DNA of 64,000 nt from Paracoccaceae bacterium (GCA_022824005.1 JAJEBG010000016.1:1-64000), one strand, 5' to 3'. Shown: positions 9,031 to 17,376, counted from the stretch's first letter. Made by a program: numbers and translations. Notes: generated by a model from the sequence alone, not told the origin.

Positions 9031-11838
9031 TTAATGAGCCGCTCTCCAGTTATCGGCATATCCACAATCAACAACCAACGGGGGTGACATATGCGCCGCT
9101 GGCCTCTCCGCGGTGGCCATCACCTCCGAGACGCGGCGAGCGACATCATCAACCGCGTCCTCACGGACTTCAAAAAGCAGTTCATCATGCACTTGCAAGA
9201 GCATCCGTGCTGGCAAATTTTTGATGACGGGGGGTATCCGCACCATTGCCCGGCGGATAATATCTGCGGCCGAACCTTGGATGGGCGCATTGATCGCGCC
9301 GCGCTCGGCGGCGCCCCGGCGAGGTGGTTTTTCAAGGATATAAGGCGTATGGATTCGGCGGCCAAACATCGTGCACACAAATTTATGCTGTTGAGCAAAG
9401 CTAATGGTCTCTTCCATATAGCGCCGGATGCCGGGAAACCGCTCAAAATAGCGATCGATAAAATCCTTGGCTTCAGCTCGGGTGATTTGCAAATCCCGAG
9501 CCAAACCAAAACTCGAAATTCCATAAATGACGCCAAAGTTGATCGCCTTCGCTCGCCGGCGAATCATTGGGTCCATGTCTTCAACTGGCACACCAAAAAT
9601 CTCGGAAGCGGTCATGGCATGAATATCCATGCCGGCGCGAAAAGCCTCTTTTAAGGGTTCGATATCGGCCATCTGAGCCAATATTCGCAGCTCAATCTGG
9701 CTATAGTCCAAGGACAGCAGCACATGTCCTTCTTCGGCGACAAAGGCTTCACGAATCTGTCGCCCCTCCTCTGTTCGTACCGGAATATTTTGTAGATTCG
9801 GCTCACTTGATGCCAATCGGCCCGTATGGGCACCAGATATGAGGTATGAGGTGTGGACCCGACCGGTCTGCGGATGAACCCGGTCCAGCAAAGCATCCGT
9901 ATAGGTGGATTTGAGTTTGGCCAACTTTCGATAATCAAGGATGAGACGAGGTAATTCGTGACCGTCTAAAGCGAGACTTTCGAGGATTGAGGCACCGGTG
10001 GCAAATCCGCCGCTAGGAAGACGTTTGCCGCCGGGCAAACGGAGTCGTTCGAACAGAATGACACCGAGCTGTTTAGGACTATTGAGATTGAATTGTTCGC
10101 CCGCCGCTTCAAACACTTGACTTTGTAATTCAGTCATTTGTTCCTTAAACTGAATGGATAAGGAATTTAATTTTTTTCCATCGACTTTGACTCCGGCGAA
10201 TTCCATATCGGCCAAAATGCCGATGAGGGGTCTTTCCAGCGTTTCATAGACTGTGGTCACCTGCGATTGATGTAATTGGGGGCGAAAGCGATGCCACAAA
10301 CGCAAAGTGACATCCGCATCCTCGGCCGCGTATCGGGTGGCGTCTTTAACCGCGACCTTATCAAAAGTGATTTGTGACTTTCCCGAACCGATCAAATCTT
10401 TGATCGGCATAGGTCGATGCGATAAGTATCTCTCGGAGAGAAAGTCCATTGAATGGCGATGTTGACCCCCATTCATCGCGTATGACATCAGCATCGTATC
10501 GTCGACAGGTGCCAAATTGATCCCATGGCGCATCAAAATTTTGGTATCAAATTTAATATTCTGGCCAATTTTCAAAACGGCTGAGCTTTCGAGTACGGGC
10601 TTGAGATGTCGCAAAATATCGACCATGCTCGGCGGCGTCACCGTTTGGCTGTCTTGCTCAGCAAACAGGACATTCTTTGTCGTGTGTTGAAGGGGAATAT
10701 AACAGGCTTTTCCGGGATCAACCGCGAGGCTGATCCCGACCAATTGGGCCTGCATCTCGTCTATTCCGTCCGTCTCGGTATCAAGAGCCATCACGCCACA
10801 CTCTTTGGCCCGTTCAATCCACGGATTCAGTGAGTCGATATCGACAATGGTCTCATACTTGCTCAAATCAAAAGCACAATCAGCTTCATGGCTTTTCTTC
10901 ACTTCCTCAAGTCGCCCCGCCGGTAATTCAACCTTGAGATAGGTCGCGGCCCGCCTGACAATGGTTCTAAATTCCTGAGCGCGCAAAAATGTAAACAATG
11001 TTTCAGACTCGGGATCGGCGATTTCTAAATCTTTGAAAGTGACGTCAAGAGGAACATCGCGTTTTAACGTCACCAACTGCTTTGATAGCCGGATATTGTC
11101 TGCGTGGTCGATCAGGGCTTGACGGCGCTTAGGCTGCTTGATTTCTTCAGCTCGCGACAGCAAAGACTCGAGATCACCATATTCGTTAATCAGAAGCGCC
11201 GCTGTCTTGACACCAATGCCGGGGGCCCCGGGCACATTATCCGTTGAGTCTCCGGCCAAGGCCTGCACATCGATGACCTGGTGCGGGTCGACAACAAATT
11301 TCTCACGCACTTCGTCTCTGCCGATGTCAACAGATTTCATCGGTTCAAACATTTTGATGCCATGACCCACAAGCTGCATCAGGTCCTTGTCAGACGAGAC
11401 GACCGTCACTTCGCCCCCTTGTGCAGAGGCTTGGGTCGCCAAAGTGGCAATGATATCATCGGCTTCATAACCGTCGAGTTCCAAACAAGCCATGTTGAAC
11501 GCCCTCACCGCCTCGCGAGATAAGGCAAATTGTGGAACCAAATCATCGGGTGGCGGTGGGCGATGCGCTTTGTAATCAGGGTAAATTTGGTGGCGAAAAG
11601 TGTCACCCGAATGATCAAAGACGACGGCGCAATGAGTGGGTGGATTCACATCATCACGACGCCGCTGAATTAAGCTGAGCAACATGTTACAGAGGAAATG
11701 GATCGCCCCGATGGGTGTCTCATCACTGCGGTATCTGTTTTTTTTTGGTAGACTGCGCTCCGCCATAAAGAATGAGCGAAAAATATATCCTGAACCGTCA
11801 ATTAATTGCAGATGGCTACCTTTACCGAAATCTTTCAT
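9031..11838 (-). CDS. polA: DNA polymerase I
   Basis: 935-residue three-domain DNA polymerase I for Okazaki-fragment processing and gap repair. The 5'-3' nuclease domain occupies about residues 1-290. The 3'-5' proofreading domain follows with intact acidic motifs (LDTETDG, NIKFDT, YAAEDADVT). The polymerase domain has motif A LLSLDYSQIELRILA, motif B RRRAKAINFGVIYG and motif C QVHDELLFEV. A GGAG lies 4 bases before the ATG. All catalytic residues I can check are present, so it should proofread. Confidence 0.97.
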   Translation of the reverse strand: MKDFGKGSHLQLIDGSGYIFRSFFMAERSLPKKNRYRSDETPIGAIHFLCNMLLSLIQRRRDDVNPPTHCAVVFDHSGDTFRHQIYPDYKAHRPPPPDDLVPQFALSREAVRAFNMACLELDGYEADDIIATLATQASAQGGEVTVVSSDKDLMQLVGHGIKMFEPMKSVDIGRDEVREKFVVDPHQVIDVQALAGDSTDNVPGAPGIGVKTAALLINEYGDLESLLSRAEEIKQPKRRQALIDHADNIRLSKQLVTLKRDVPLDVTFKDLEIADPESETLFTFLRAQEFRTIVRRAATYLKVELPAGRLEEVKKSHEADCAFDLSKYETIVDIDSLNPWIERAKECGVMALDTETDGIDEMQAQLVGISLAVDPGKACYIPLQHTTKNVLFAEQDSQTVTPPSMVDILRHLKPVLESSAVLKIGQNIKFDTKILMRHGINLAPVDDTMLMSYAMNGGQHRHSMDFLSERYLSHRPMPIKDLIGSGKSQITFDKVAVKDATRYAAEDADVTLRLWHRFRPQLHQSQVTTVYETLERPLIGILADMEFAGVKVDGKKLNSLSIQFKEQMTELQSQVFEAAGEQFNLNSPKQLGVILFERLRLPGGKRLPSGGFATGASILESLALDGHELPRLILDYRKLAKLKSTYTDALLDRVHPQTGRVHTSYLISGAHTGRLASSEPNLQNIPVRTEEGRQIREAFVAEEGHVLLSLDYSQIELRILAQMADIEPLKEAFRAGMDIHAMTASEIFGVPVEDMDPMIRRRAKAINFGVIYGISSFGLARDLQITRAEAKDFIDRYFERFPGIRRYMEETISFAQQHKFVCTMFGRRIHTPYILEKPPRRGAAERGAINAPIQGSAADIIRRAMVRIPPVIKNLPARMLLQVHDELLFEVREDAVDDVARRVSEVMATAERPAAHMSPPLVVDCGYADNWRAAH

Positions 11839-11870
11839 TGTCTCCGCCCATCATCTCGACGCGATTGTTT

Positions 11871-12059
11871 TCAGAGATTCTCATCTTTCGGTTTGAGAAT
11901 AAAACGTTTGTCGCAATATCCGCATTCAACCCACCCCACGTCATCGGGGATCACGTACCAAACTATAGGATGACCGAGGGCTCCACCACCACCGTCACAC
12001 GACACTTTCCGTGTCGTCACATATTCGGTTTCAGGGGCGTCGTCGTCAATCACGGACAT
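11871..12059 (-). CDS. Small zinc-finger (zf-CHCC) protein
   Basis: 62-residue protein matching the zf-CHCC family, related to the C terminus of the mitochondrial complex I subunit NDUFS6. Likely zinc ligands are Cys21, His30, Cys46 and Cys49 within [13 protein letters not shown] and [10 protein letters not shown]. Alphaproteobacterial members are common, and a link to complex I assembly is suspected. I moved the start from 12086 to the ATG at 12059 because of a strong GGAGGT upstream. It lies 24 bases after the HIT gene and 32 bases before polA on the same strand. Confidence 0.82.
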   Translation of the reverse strand: MSVIDDDAPETEYVTTRKVSCDGGGGALGHPIVWYVIPDDVGWVECGYCDKRFILKPKDENL

Positions 12060-12082
12060 TTTGACCTCCCTTGGTCGAGAAC

Positions 12083-12457
12083 TCAAATGATTTGACCTAA
12101 CTGTGTTCCACCAATCACGTGAACATGAAGATGGTGAACTTCTTGCGCCGCGGCGGGTCCGATATTGGAGATCAGGCGATAACCACCCCCGCCCTTCTCT
12201 GGTGCGAGGCCAACTTGCCGGGCCACCTCGCCGACGGCTCGCACAAAATCAACCATTTCCTCATCAGCGGCATGTGCCGAAAAATCATCCCAGCATGTAT
12301 AGGCTTGCTTTGGAATCACCAAGATATGTTGGGGCGCCATTGGCGCAATATTCTCAAATGCCAAACTGTGCTCACTTTCAAAAACCTTGGTACATGGCAG
12401 TTCTCCGCGCAAGATTTTGGCAAATACATTATCACGATCATATTTATCTCGCGCCAT
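12083..12457 (-). CDS. HIT family protein (HinT-like)
   Basis: 124-residue histidine-triad protein, likely a purine nucleoside phosphoramidase of the HinT branch. The catalytic triad is HHLHVHV near the C terminus, and the N-terminal [29 protein letters not shown] is typical. First gene of a minus-strand set with the zf-CHCC gene and polA. GAGG lies about 8 bases before the ATG. The specific substrate is unknown. Confidence 0.92.
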   Translation of the reverse strand: MARDKYDRDNVFAKILRGELPCTKVFESEHSLAFENIAPMAPQHILVIPKQAYTCWDDFSAHAADEEMVDFVRAVGEVARQVGLAPEKGGGGYRLISNIGPAAAQEVHHLHVHVIGGTQLGQII

Positions 12458-12614
12458 TTCTTTTGCCTCTCAATCGATTCCAAACAATGATGGATTTTTC
12501 ACAACCATTCTGAACCCGCAAGCCCGATTTGTCTAAATTTTAGGGATTACATACCCGAATCTGCATATATAGATTCCCATACATCTAACCACCACAATAG
12601 AAGGGAGATCTCCC

Positions 12615-12734
12615 ATGCGCCAAAAAGGTCCCGGCAAGTATTTTCGTGAAGGTCTCAGCCTGATTGATCTCATGGCCATGTTTCCTGACGAACAGGCAGC
12701 CGAATCCTAGTTTGAAGAGCAGCGATACGGATAA
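12615..12734 (+). pseudogene. IS1595-family transposase N-terminal remnant
   Basis: The ATG opens a frame reading GKYFREGLSLIDLMAMFPDE, then QAAES, a TAG, FEEQRYG and TAA. This matches the start of IS1595/ISXO2-type transposases, which usually continue ...A(E)xWFEExRW. The TAG sits exactly at the expected Trp, so a TGG-to-TAG change is the simple explanation. The zinc-ribbon and DDE catalytic parts are missing. A perfect palindrome GGGAGATCTCCC (12603-12614) precedes the ATG. No terminal repeats or target duplication were found. Confidence 0.65.
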
Positions 12735-12894
12735 AGGCAAGGAAAACGCCATTAATAAAATGAGCGTATGGGCTGGAATGGAATGCCTTACGGGTGTTGT
12801 GAATAAAGAGGCGTTATATTATTTTGGCCCGAGAGATGGATTTTATGGGGTTCAGACCATTCATAACTTTGTGAAGTCATGGAAAGGATTATAA
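12735..12894 (+). pseudogene. End of an unidentified ORF, possibly truncated
   Basis: The track ORF 12664-12894 runs out of frame over the transposase remnant, so only its last 50 or so codons look meaningful, ending YGVQTIHNFVKSWKGL. A possible start is the ATG at 12760. The stop is one base before the lipoprotein ATG, suggesting the two were once cotranscribed. I do not recognise the protein. It could be a scrambled internal piece of the transposase or the tail of another gene. Confidence 0.3.
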
Positions 12895-12895
12895 C

Positions 12896-13042
12896 ATGAG
12901 ACCTTCAGTGATTTTGATTGCCATCCTGTTCCTGTCAGGATGCCAGACCGCACCGCCGGGGATTGGCGATTTTATCAGTACCGTTACTTTTGCTCCGTGC
13001 ATGGGAGAAACCCCTGAACAGATTGCCACCTGCAGTCAATGA
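12896..13042 (+). CDS. Small predicted lipoprotein
   Basis: 48 codons, too short for the ORF track. The N terminus is a textbook lipoprotein signal: MRPSV, a hydrophobic run ILIAILF, then the lipobox LSGC with Cys16. The mature part is about 33 residues with two further cysteines (Cys35, Cys46). An AAAGGA ribosome-binding site lies about 8 bases upstream, within the end of the preceding ORF. Small lipoproteins of this size occur as entericidins and in phage lysis cassettes, but there is no sequence match to support either. Function unknown. Confidence 0.5.
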   Translation: MRPSVILIAILFLSGCQTAPPGIGDFISTVTFAPCMGETPEQIATCSQ

Positions 13043-13210
13043 AAACAAAAGCATTGATTTCTGAGGTGCCGGGATACCTCAAAGGGCAAGGATGTGCGTT
13101 AAATCGAATGTGATCCTAGTCACGAGGTGGTTATCAAGACCTGAAGAAAAGGGCCAGCTATCGCGACAATCAAGACAACTTCCCCCAGCAGGAATCACAG
13201 GAAACAACAA

Positions 13211-13386
13211 TCACATACCAAGCCGGGAACATAAAATTAAAGGGTCTGGTGAATCATCCTCATTGCCATCACCGACCGTCAATCTGTGTTTTGTATCACA
13301 CACCAGCTCCTTCACGTAATCAAGAGTATTCTCCTTGATCTCTTGGAATTGGGAATAAACAACAGTCTTGTTTATTGCCTCTTCAT
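13211..13386 (-). pseudogene. Frameshifted small ORF downstream of the AbiEii-like remnant
   Basis: On the minus strand AGGAG precedes ATG AAG AGG CAA TAA, which stops at once. Dropping into the next frame gives about 55 open codons beginning EEAINKTVVYSQFQEIKE and ending at 13211. A single-base change right after the start would explain the break. The helical, acidic sequence looks coding but I do not recognise it. It lies 27 bases after the AbiEii-like remnant, on the same strand, and may have been cotranscribed with it. Confidence 0.4.
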
Positions 13387-13413
13387 ACTCCTTTTATTTT
13401 ATCCTGATCTTGC

Positions 13414-13596
13414 CTAGGGTTTACCTAGTTGCTCAGGCATGTCCAGTAAGGCATAAGTGATTTCATCCTTGTAGCTGGCGTGGCAGGTGGCCGCAATGTC
13501 AAACAAATCACGGAGTACAAGTCTGTCGCCCCTGTGAAAGACTTTCTTGGAAATGATCTCGGGTACAGTTTCCAGCAGTATATCTCTTCCCAGAAC
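13414..13596 (-). pseudogene. C-terminal remnant of an AbiEii/AbiGii-like nucleotidyltransferase toxin
   Basis: About 60 open minus-strand codons ending in TAG. The core ETVPEIISKKVFHRGDRL and RDLFDIAATCH matches the conserved (E)EIIAKKxxxRG...RDxFDxAA block of AbiEii-family toxins (type IV toxin-antitoxin and abortive infection systems). An upstream in-frame TAA and a coding-looking stretch in another frame (AIDRKFWEEI) indicate a frameshift. The N-terminal catalytic GSxxxD domain is absent, and no AbiEi antitoxin gene is visible. Non-functional in this form. Family assignment is from motif memory. Confidence 0.55.
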
Positions 13597-13722
13597 TTAC
13601 GATCTATTGCTGTAATTTCTTCCTACCACTTTTCTAATGAATAACAATGTGTTACAAATAATTAGGGCACCTCTATTAATAAACCGGGAATCATGATTTC
13701 TTGGCATATAATTCCCTAAATT

Positions 13723-14727
13723 TTAGATCAAGTCTTGTTGGCGAAAACTTTCTGTCAGAGTGCGAAGGGGGCGTGCCCCTACATGACCGATCACTTCGGC
13801 CGCCGCCACGCAACCCATCCTTGCTGATGTTGCGAGCGTTTGGCCTTGAATCACACCAAAGAGAAAACCGGCGGCGAAAAGATCACCTGCCCCTGTCGCA
13901 TCGACCACAGATGTTACAGGTTGGGCTTCCACCTCAAACCTATGTCCCGGCCTAGAAACAATGGCCCCTTGTCCCCCCAATGTGCAGGCCACAATTTCGA
14001 CATCGGTGTTGGCCGCGTTCACGGCGGCCGTTATTGATTCGGTCTCGTATAGAGACAGAATTTCTGCCTGGTTACAAAAAAGAAGGTCAATGCCTCCCTC
14101 CCGCATCAGCCGGCGAAAGGCGTGTCGGTGCCGCGAGACACAAATGGGATCTGAAAGTGTCAGAGCCACCTGCCCGCCCGCCCGCCGGCTGCATTGAATG
14201 GCTTTATGAAAAGCCTCTTGGCCCGCCTCCCCATCAAATCGGTAACCCTCAAGATAAATCCAACGCGACTCTGTGATCAACTCTTCGTCAAAATCACTCC
14301 AGCGAAGAAATTCAGCAGAACCCAGATAGGTGTTCATGGAGCGTTCGCCGTCTGGCGTGATAAACACCAAACAACGGCCAGTGCCAATGGCCGCATCAGC
14401 GGCCAACGGCGGCGTGGAATATGCTACTCCCCATGAAGCCAAGTCATCACAAAAAATCTGCCCCAATTCATCAGATGCGACTTTACCAGTATAGCCCGCC
14501 CGCACCCCAATCTGGGCTAAACTTGCGATGGTATTGGCCGTTGAGCCGCCACAATGGCGTTTCGATTTGGCTAAAGCTGAGGTCAGTTCCATGGCCCTTT
14601 GCGGGTCAATCAATTGCATGACGCCCTTTTGAATCTGCCTTTGAGAAAGAAAGGCTTCATCGACATGGCCAAGAATGTCGACGAGTGCATTTCCAACGCC
14701 CACGACATCAAATTTGGTCTTGGTCAT
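13723..14727 (-). CDS. Adenosine kinase (PfkB family sugar kinase)
   Basis: 334-residue ribokinase-fold kinase of the type annotated as adenosine kinase in alphaproteobacteria; it would phosphorylate adenosine to AMP for purine salvage. The N terminus has DVVGVGNALVDIL and GGSTANTIASLAQIG; the C terminus has the PfkB catalytic signature DATGAGDLFAAGFLFG with the base Asp in GAGD. The track start is a TTG; the ATG at 14727 is preferred. It starts 3 bases after the endonuclease III stop, so the two are likely cotranscribed. Confidence 0.88.
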   Translation of the reverse strand: MTKTKFDVVGVGNALVDILGHVDEAFLSQRQIQKGVMQLIDPQRAMELTSALAKSKRHCGGSTANTIASLAQIGVRAGYTGKVASDELGQIFCDDLASWGVAYSTPPLAADAAIGTGRCLVFITPDGERSMNTYLGSAEFLRWSDFDEELITESRWIYLEGYRFDGEAGQEAFHKAIQCSRRAGGQVALTLSDPICVSRHRHAFRRLMREGGIDLLFCNQAEILSLYETESITAAVNAANTDVEIVACTLGGQGAIVSRPGHRFEVEAQPVTSVVDATGAGDLFAAGFLFGVIQGQTLATSARMGCVAAAEVIGHVGARPLRTLTESFRQQDLI

Positions 14728-14730
14728 CAA

Positions 14731-15375
14731 TTAACTCTTGTTGTCAAATTCACACAAGTCATTGATGATGCATTGACCGCAATCGGGGCGACGCGCTCGG
14801 CACACATAGCGTCCGTGCAAGATTAACCAATGGTGGGCGTGGGATTGGAATTCAGCGGGAACCTTGTCTTCAATGGCGCGTTCAACCTCATCGGTATTCT
14901 TGCCCGGCACAAGGCCGGTGCGATTGCCAACGCGAAAGATATGCGTGTCCACCGCTTGGGCGGGATGATGAAACCACATATTCAACACGACATTGGCTGT
15001 CTTGCGTCCAACACCGGGGAGTGATTGCAAGGCGGCCCGCGATGACGGCACCTCACCGTCAAACTCTTCAACGAGAATTCTTGACAACTTGATCACATTC
15101 TTTGCCTTGTTTCGAAACAGACCAATGGATCGGATATGAGCAATCAATCCTTCTTCACCAAGCGCCAGCATTTTGGCCGGCGAATCGATGGAACGAAACA
15201 AGTGCTTCGTCGCCTTGTTAACCCCCACATCCGTGGCCTGCGCAGACAAAACGACCGCGACCAACAAAGTAAAGGCATTGACATGATTCAACTCACCTTT
15301 AGGATGCTCACACAGCGAGCGGAAACGGGAAAAAGCGGTATGAACTCGCCAGTATTCTGCCGCCGGGGATTTCAT
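14731..15375 (-). CDS. nth: Endonuclease III
   Basis: 214-residue base-excision-repair DNA glycosylase/AP lyase for oxidised pyrimidines. The helix-hairpin-helix LPGVGRKTANVVLN contains the catalytic Lys, and VDTHIFRVGNRTGL contains the catalytic Asp. The C-terminal cluster motif C-x6-C-x2-C-x5-C is intact for a [4Fe-4S] cluster. Followed closely by the adenosine kinase gene. Divergent from the ogt-like gene across about 80 bases, so the two repair genes share a promoter region. Confidence 0.96.
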   Translation of the reverse strand: MKSPAAEYWRVHTAFSRFRSLCEHPKGELNHVNAFTLLVAVVLSAQATDVGVNKATKHLFRSIDSPAKMLALGEEGLIAHIRSIGLFRNKAKNVIKLSRILVEEFDGEVPSSRAALQSLPGVGRKTANVVLNMWFHHPAQAVDTHIFRVGNRTGLVPGKNTDEVERAIEDKVPAEFQSHAHHWLILHGRYVCRARRPDCGQCIINDLCEFDNKS

Positions 15376-15458
15376 ACCATCACAGAAAATAGATAGAGAG
15401 GCGTATCGGTCATCTCCCCTCGGAGCGGACAGTTAATCATTTGAAGGATATATCGATC

Positions 15459-16283
15459 ATGGATTTCGCACTAAAGACTCAACAATACAATACATTGAGT
15501 GAGGTCATCAAGGTGACCGACTCACGGGAGAAAAGAAAAATGCAAAACGGTCTGAGTGAGGCCGAAGTGGCCGCGACATTCTCAAAATGGGCCGGCGCCC
15601 CCCTCCAAGAGAAACTGACCCTTGACCGACTTCCCAATCAATTAAACCGTAAAAGGGTCAACATTGACGAGATGATTTCATCCGAGGGAAACCATCAAAA
15701 AGCGAATCACATTTTTTGGGAAGGCCACAAATCAAACCGTCAGACTTTGGCAGAGGGATACATCATCAGATGGGGACAATTCCCGAGCTTGTTCGGTGAC
15801 ATGCTGGTGCTGGCAACCGATCAGGGACTTTGTGGTCTCGGTTTTTTGGGACCATATGATGGAACCCCTATATTGAACGACTTTAAATGCCGCTGGCGAC
15901 GCGCTGAATTCCACGAGGACATTGACGCCGTCGCCCCGATAGTTACGTCGATATTTCAACCTCGAGCCAATATTCCCCTTCACGTCTGGGGAACAAAATT
16001 TCAGATTCGGATCTGGCGACAGTTGCTGAAAATCCCTTTTGGTCACCTCTCAACTTATTCTGATCTTGCGCGCGTCATCGGCATGCCGAAGGCCTCACGA
16101 GCGGTCGGGAATGCCGTGGGTCAAAACCCCATCAGCTGGTTGATTCCCTGCCATCGGGTTTTGCGTTTGACGGGTGAATTGGGGGGCTATCGTTGGGGAA
16201 AGATGACCAAACGATTAATGCTCGCTTGGGAAACGGCCCAAGTTGACGGTCACATCCGCCGTAAGGAAGAACAGGCACATTAA
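15459..16283 (+). CDS. Methylated-DNA-protein cysteine methyltransferase with a degenerate AraC-type HTH (Ada-like)
   Basis: 274-residue O6-methylguanine DNA methyltransferase. The C-terminal domain (about 110-265) is complete, with the suicide Cys in LIPCHRVLR and the preceding GMPKASRAVGNAVGQNPI. The N-terminal region (roughly 30-105) resembles the AraC helix-turn-helix of Ada: FSKWAGAPLQEKLTLDRL parallels the usual F..WAG.SP..FLQ.LTLxHA. The second HTH helix region is badly eroded (NHIFWEGHKSNRQTLAEG), so DNA-specific regulation is doubtful. The Ada N-terminal zinc/Cys domain is absent. I chose the ATG at 15459 with GAAGGA upstream over the TTG at 15441. The stop overlaps atpF's stop by four bases, tail to tail. 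Confidence 0.85.
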   Translation: MDFALKTQQYNTLSEVIKVTDSREKRKMQNGLSEAEVAATFSKWAGAPLQEKLTLDRLPNQLNRKRVNIDEMISSEGNHQKANHIFWEGHKSNRQTLAEGYIIRWGQFPSLFGDMLVLATDQGLCGLGFLGPYDGTPILNDFKCRWRRAEFHEDIDAVAPIVTSIFQPRANIPLHVWGTKFQIRIWRQLLKIPFGHLSTYSDLARVIGMPKASRAVGNAVGQNPISWLIPCHRVLRLTGELGGYRWGKMTKRLMLAWETAQVDGHIRRKEEQAH

Positions 16284-16837
16284 CCAATATGTTCCCGAAC
16301 CTCCTCAATGGCATGGGCCATTATCAACTCGCTGCCGCTCGTTGATAAAGTCGCTATCATCTCGCGGGCGGCGGCATCAAGCGCGTCGTCAAGGGCTTGG
16401 TTTTGAATCGCCTTCTGTGCCATCTTCTCGGCCGTCGCGACCTGTTCAACTGCCGCCTGAATTCTGCGGTCGCTGGATTCTTTGATCACTCTTCGGGCAT
16501 TCTCGATTTGACTTTGACTCGCCGCTGATGCTTGCTCGTCTATTCTGTCGGCTTGCGAATCCGTGGCTTCTCTCTCGGCTTTTGCCTCTTGCAGCGACTC
16601 CCTCGCCTCACGACAAAGGTCGGCGGCTCGCTCAATCTGATCACGGATTTGATCAATTTGCCCATCAATCAACTTGGCGGCAAATTGAGGTGCCTTGAAA
16701 TACACAATCGCCGACACAAAAATGACAAAGGAAATCGTTACAATAAAATCGGTATTGTAGAGTGAGAAGAAGGGACCCGATGCGGCAAGAGCAGGCGAAA
16801 GCGGTATGACGAAAAGGCAAAGACCGAATCGAATCAT
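16280..16837 (-). CDS. atpF: ATP synthase Fo subunit b
   Basis: 185-residue b subunit of the peripheral stalk. A signal-like hydrophobic N terminus (IRFGLCLFVIPLSPALAASG) precedes the true membrane anchor at about residues 28-46 (TDFIVTISFVIFVSAIVYF). A long charged alpha-helical coil follows, ending near EEVREHIG. Last gene of the Fo operon, overlapping the b' gene by four bases. The b plus b' pair is typical of alphaproteobacteria and phototrophs. The extra N-terminal segment may be cleaved; that is a guess. Confidence 0.9.
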   Translation of the reverse strand: MIRFGLCLFVIPLSPALAASGPFFSLYNTDFIVTISFVIFVSAIVYFKAPQFAAKLIDGQIDQIRDQIERAADLCREARESLQEAKAEREATDSQADRIDEQASAASQSQIENARRVIKESSDRRIQAAVEQVATAEKMAQKAIQNQALDDALDAAAREMIATLSTSGSELIMAHAIEEVREHIG

Positions 16838-17346
16838 CTCGAATCTCCTTTGCCGTAACTATTTTTTGACTCTTGTGGCAGAATTGAACGGACAATATCG
16901 GGGACGAGGGACGCGACAATGGCCTCAATTTGTTGCGGCGCTTGGTCATACATTTCATTGATTCGGGCTTCAGATGCGGCGGTCAATGCGGCAATTTCTT
17001 CTCCGACTCGGATATTTTCCTGCTCTTGTATGTCTCGAATCTTTGCACGCGTCTCGGCGGCGATCTCATCAGCTCTTGACTTGGCCGCCGCCAACACTTC
17101 TGCCGTTTTTTTGCGAATCGCGGCCGCTTCGGCGGCCGCACGACTCGCTTCTTCAAGGTCGGCTTCGATTCGTGACTTTCGAGATCGCGCGATACCTTCA
17201 ATACGAGGGATCGCCAAATGATTGACGATTAAGAACAGCAACAGCAACACCAATACCAACCAAAAAATCTGATTGGGAAAGGTCGTAAAGTCAAGCTGCG
17301 GTATGCCGGCTGACTCAGTCATTGGTGTCGTCGATTTATCCGCCAT
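16834..17346 (-). CDS. atpG: ATP synthase Fo subunit b'
   Basis: 170-residue b' subunit forming the heterodimeric stator stalk with b. One membrane helix (about 27-45, FWLVLVLLLLFLIVNHLAI) is followed by an Ala/Glu/Arg-rich coiled coil (EADLEEASRAAAEAAAIRKK) typical of b'. It is placed between c and b, the usual alphaproteobacterial order. The F1 genes (atpHAGDC) are not in this window, as expected for a split ATP synthase locus. Confidence 0.9.
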   Translation of the reverse strand: MADKSTTPMTESAGIPQLDFTTFPNQIFWLVLVLLLLFLIVNHLAIPRIEGIARSRKSRIEADLEEASRAAAEAAAIRKKTAEVLAAAKSRADEIAAETRAKIRDIQEQENIRVGEEIAALTAASEARINEMYDQAPQQIEAIVASLVPDIVRSILPQESKNSYGKGDSR

Positions 17347-17376
17347 TTATGGCGATCCTAGCCACCCGCCAAAATC

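Larger units (their letters stand above)
12458..13722. other. Decayed accessory islet without intact large genes
   Basis: About 1.26 kb between the HIT gene and adenosine kinase holds no full-length conserved gene. It contains an IS1595-like transposase remnant, an unidentified ORF end, a small lipoprotein gene, a frameshifted ORF and an AbiEii-like remnant, each listed separately. The sequence looks more AT-rich than its flanks. I see nothing in 13043-13210 or 13597-13722 beyond short chance ORFs. Confidence 0.7.

Noticed and set aside
9091-9654. 187-residue plus-strand ORF inside polA
   Set aside because: Antisense to the polymerase domain of polA, which is intact and conserved.
13092-13319. 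75-residue plus-strand ORF in the islet
   Set aside because: No ribosome-binding site or recognisable features, and opposite the better-supported minus-strand fragment.
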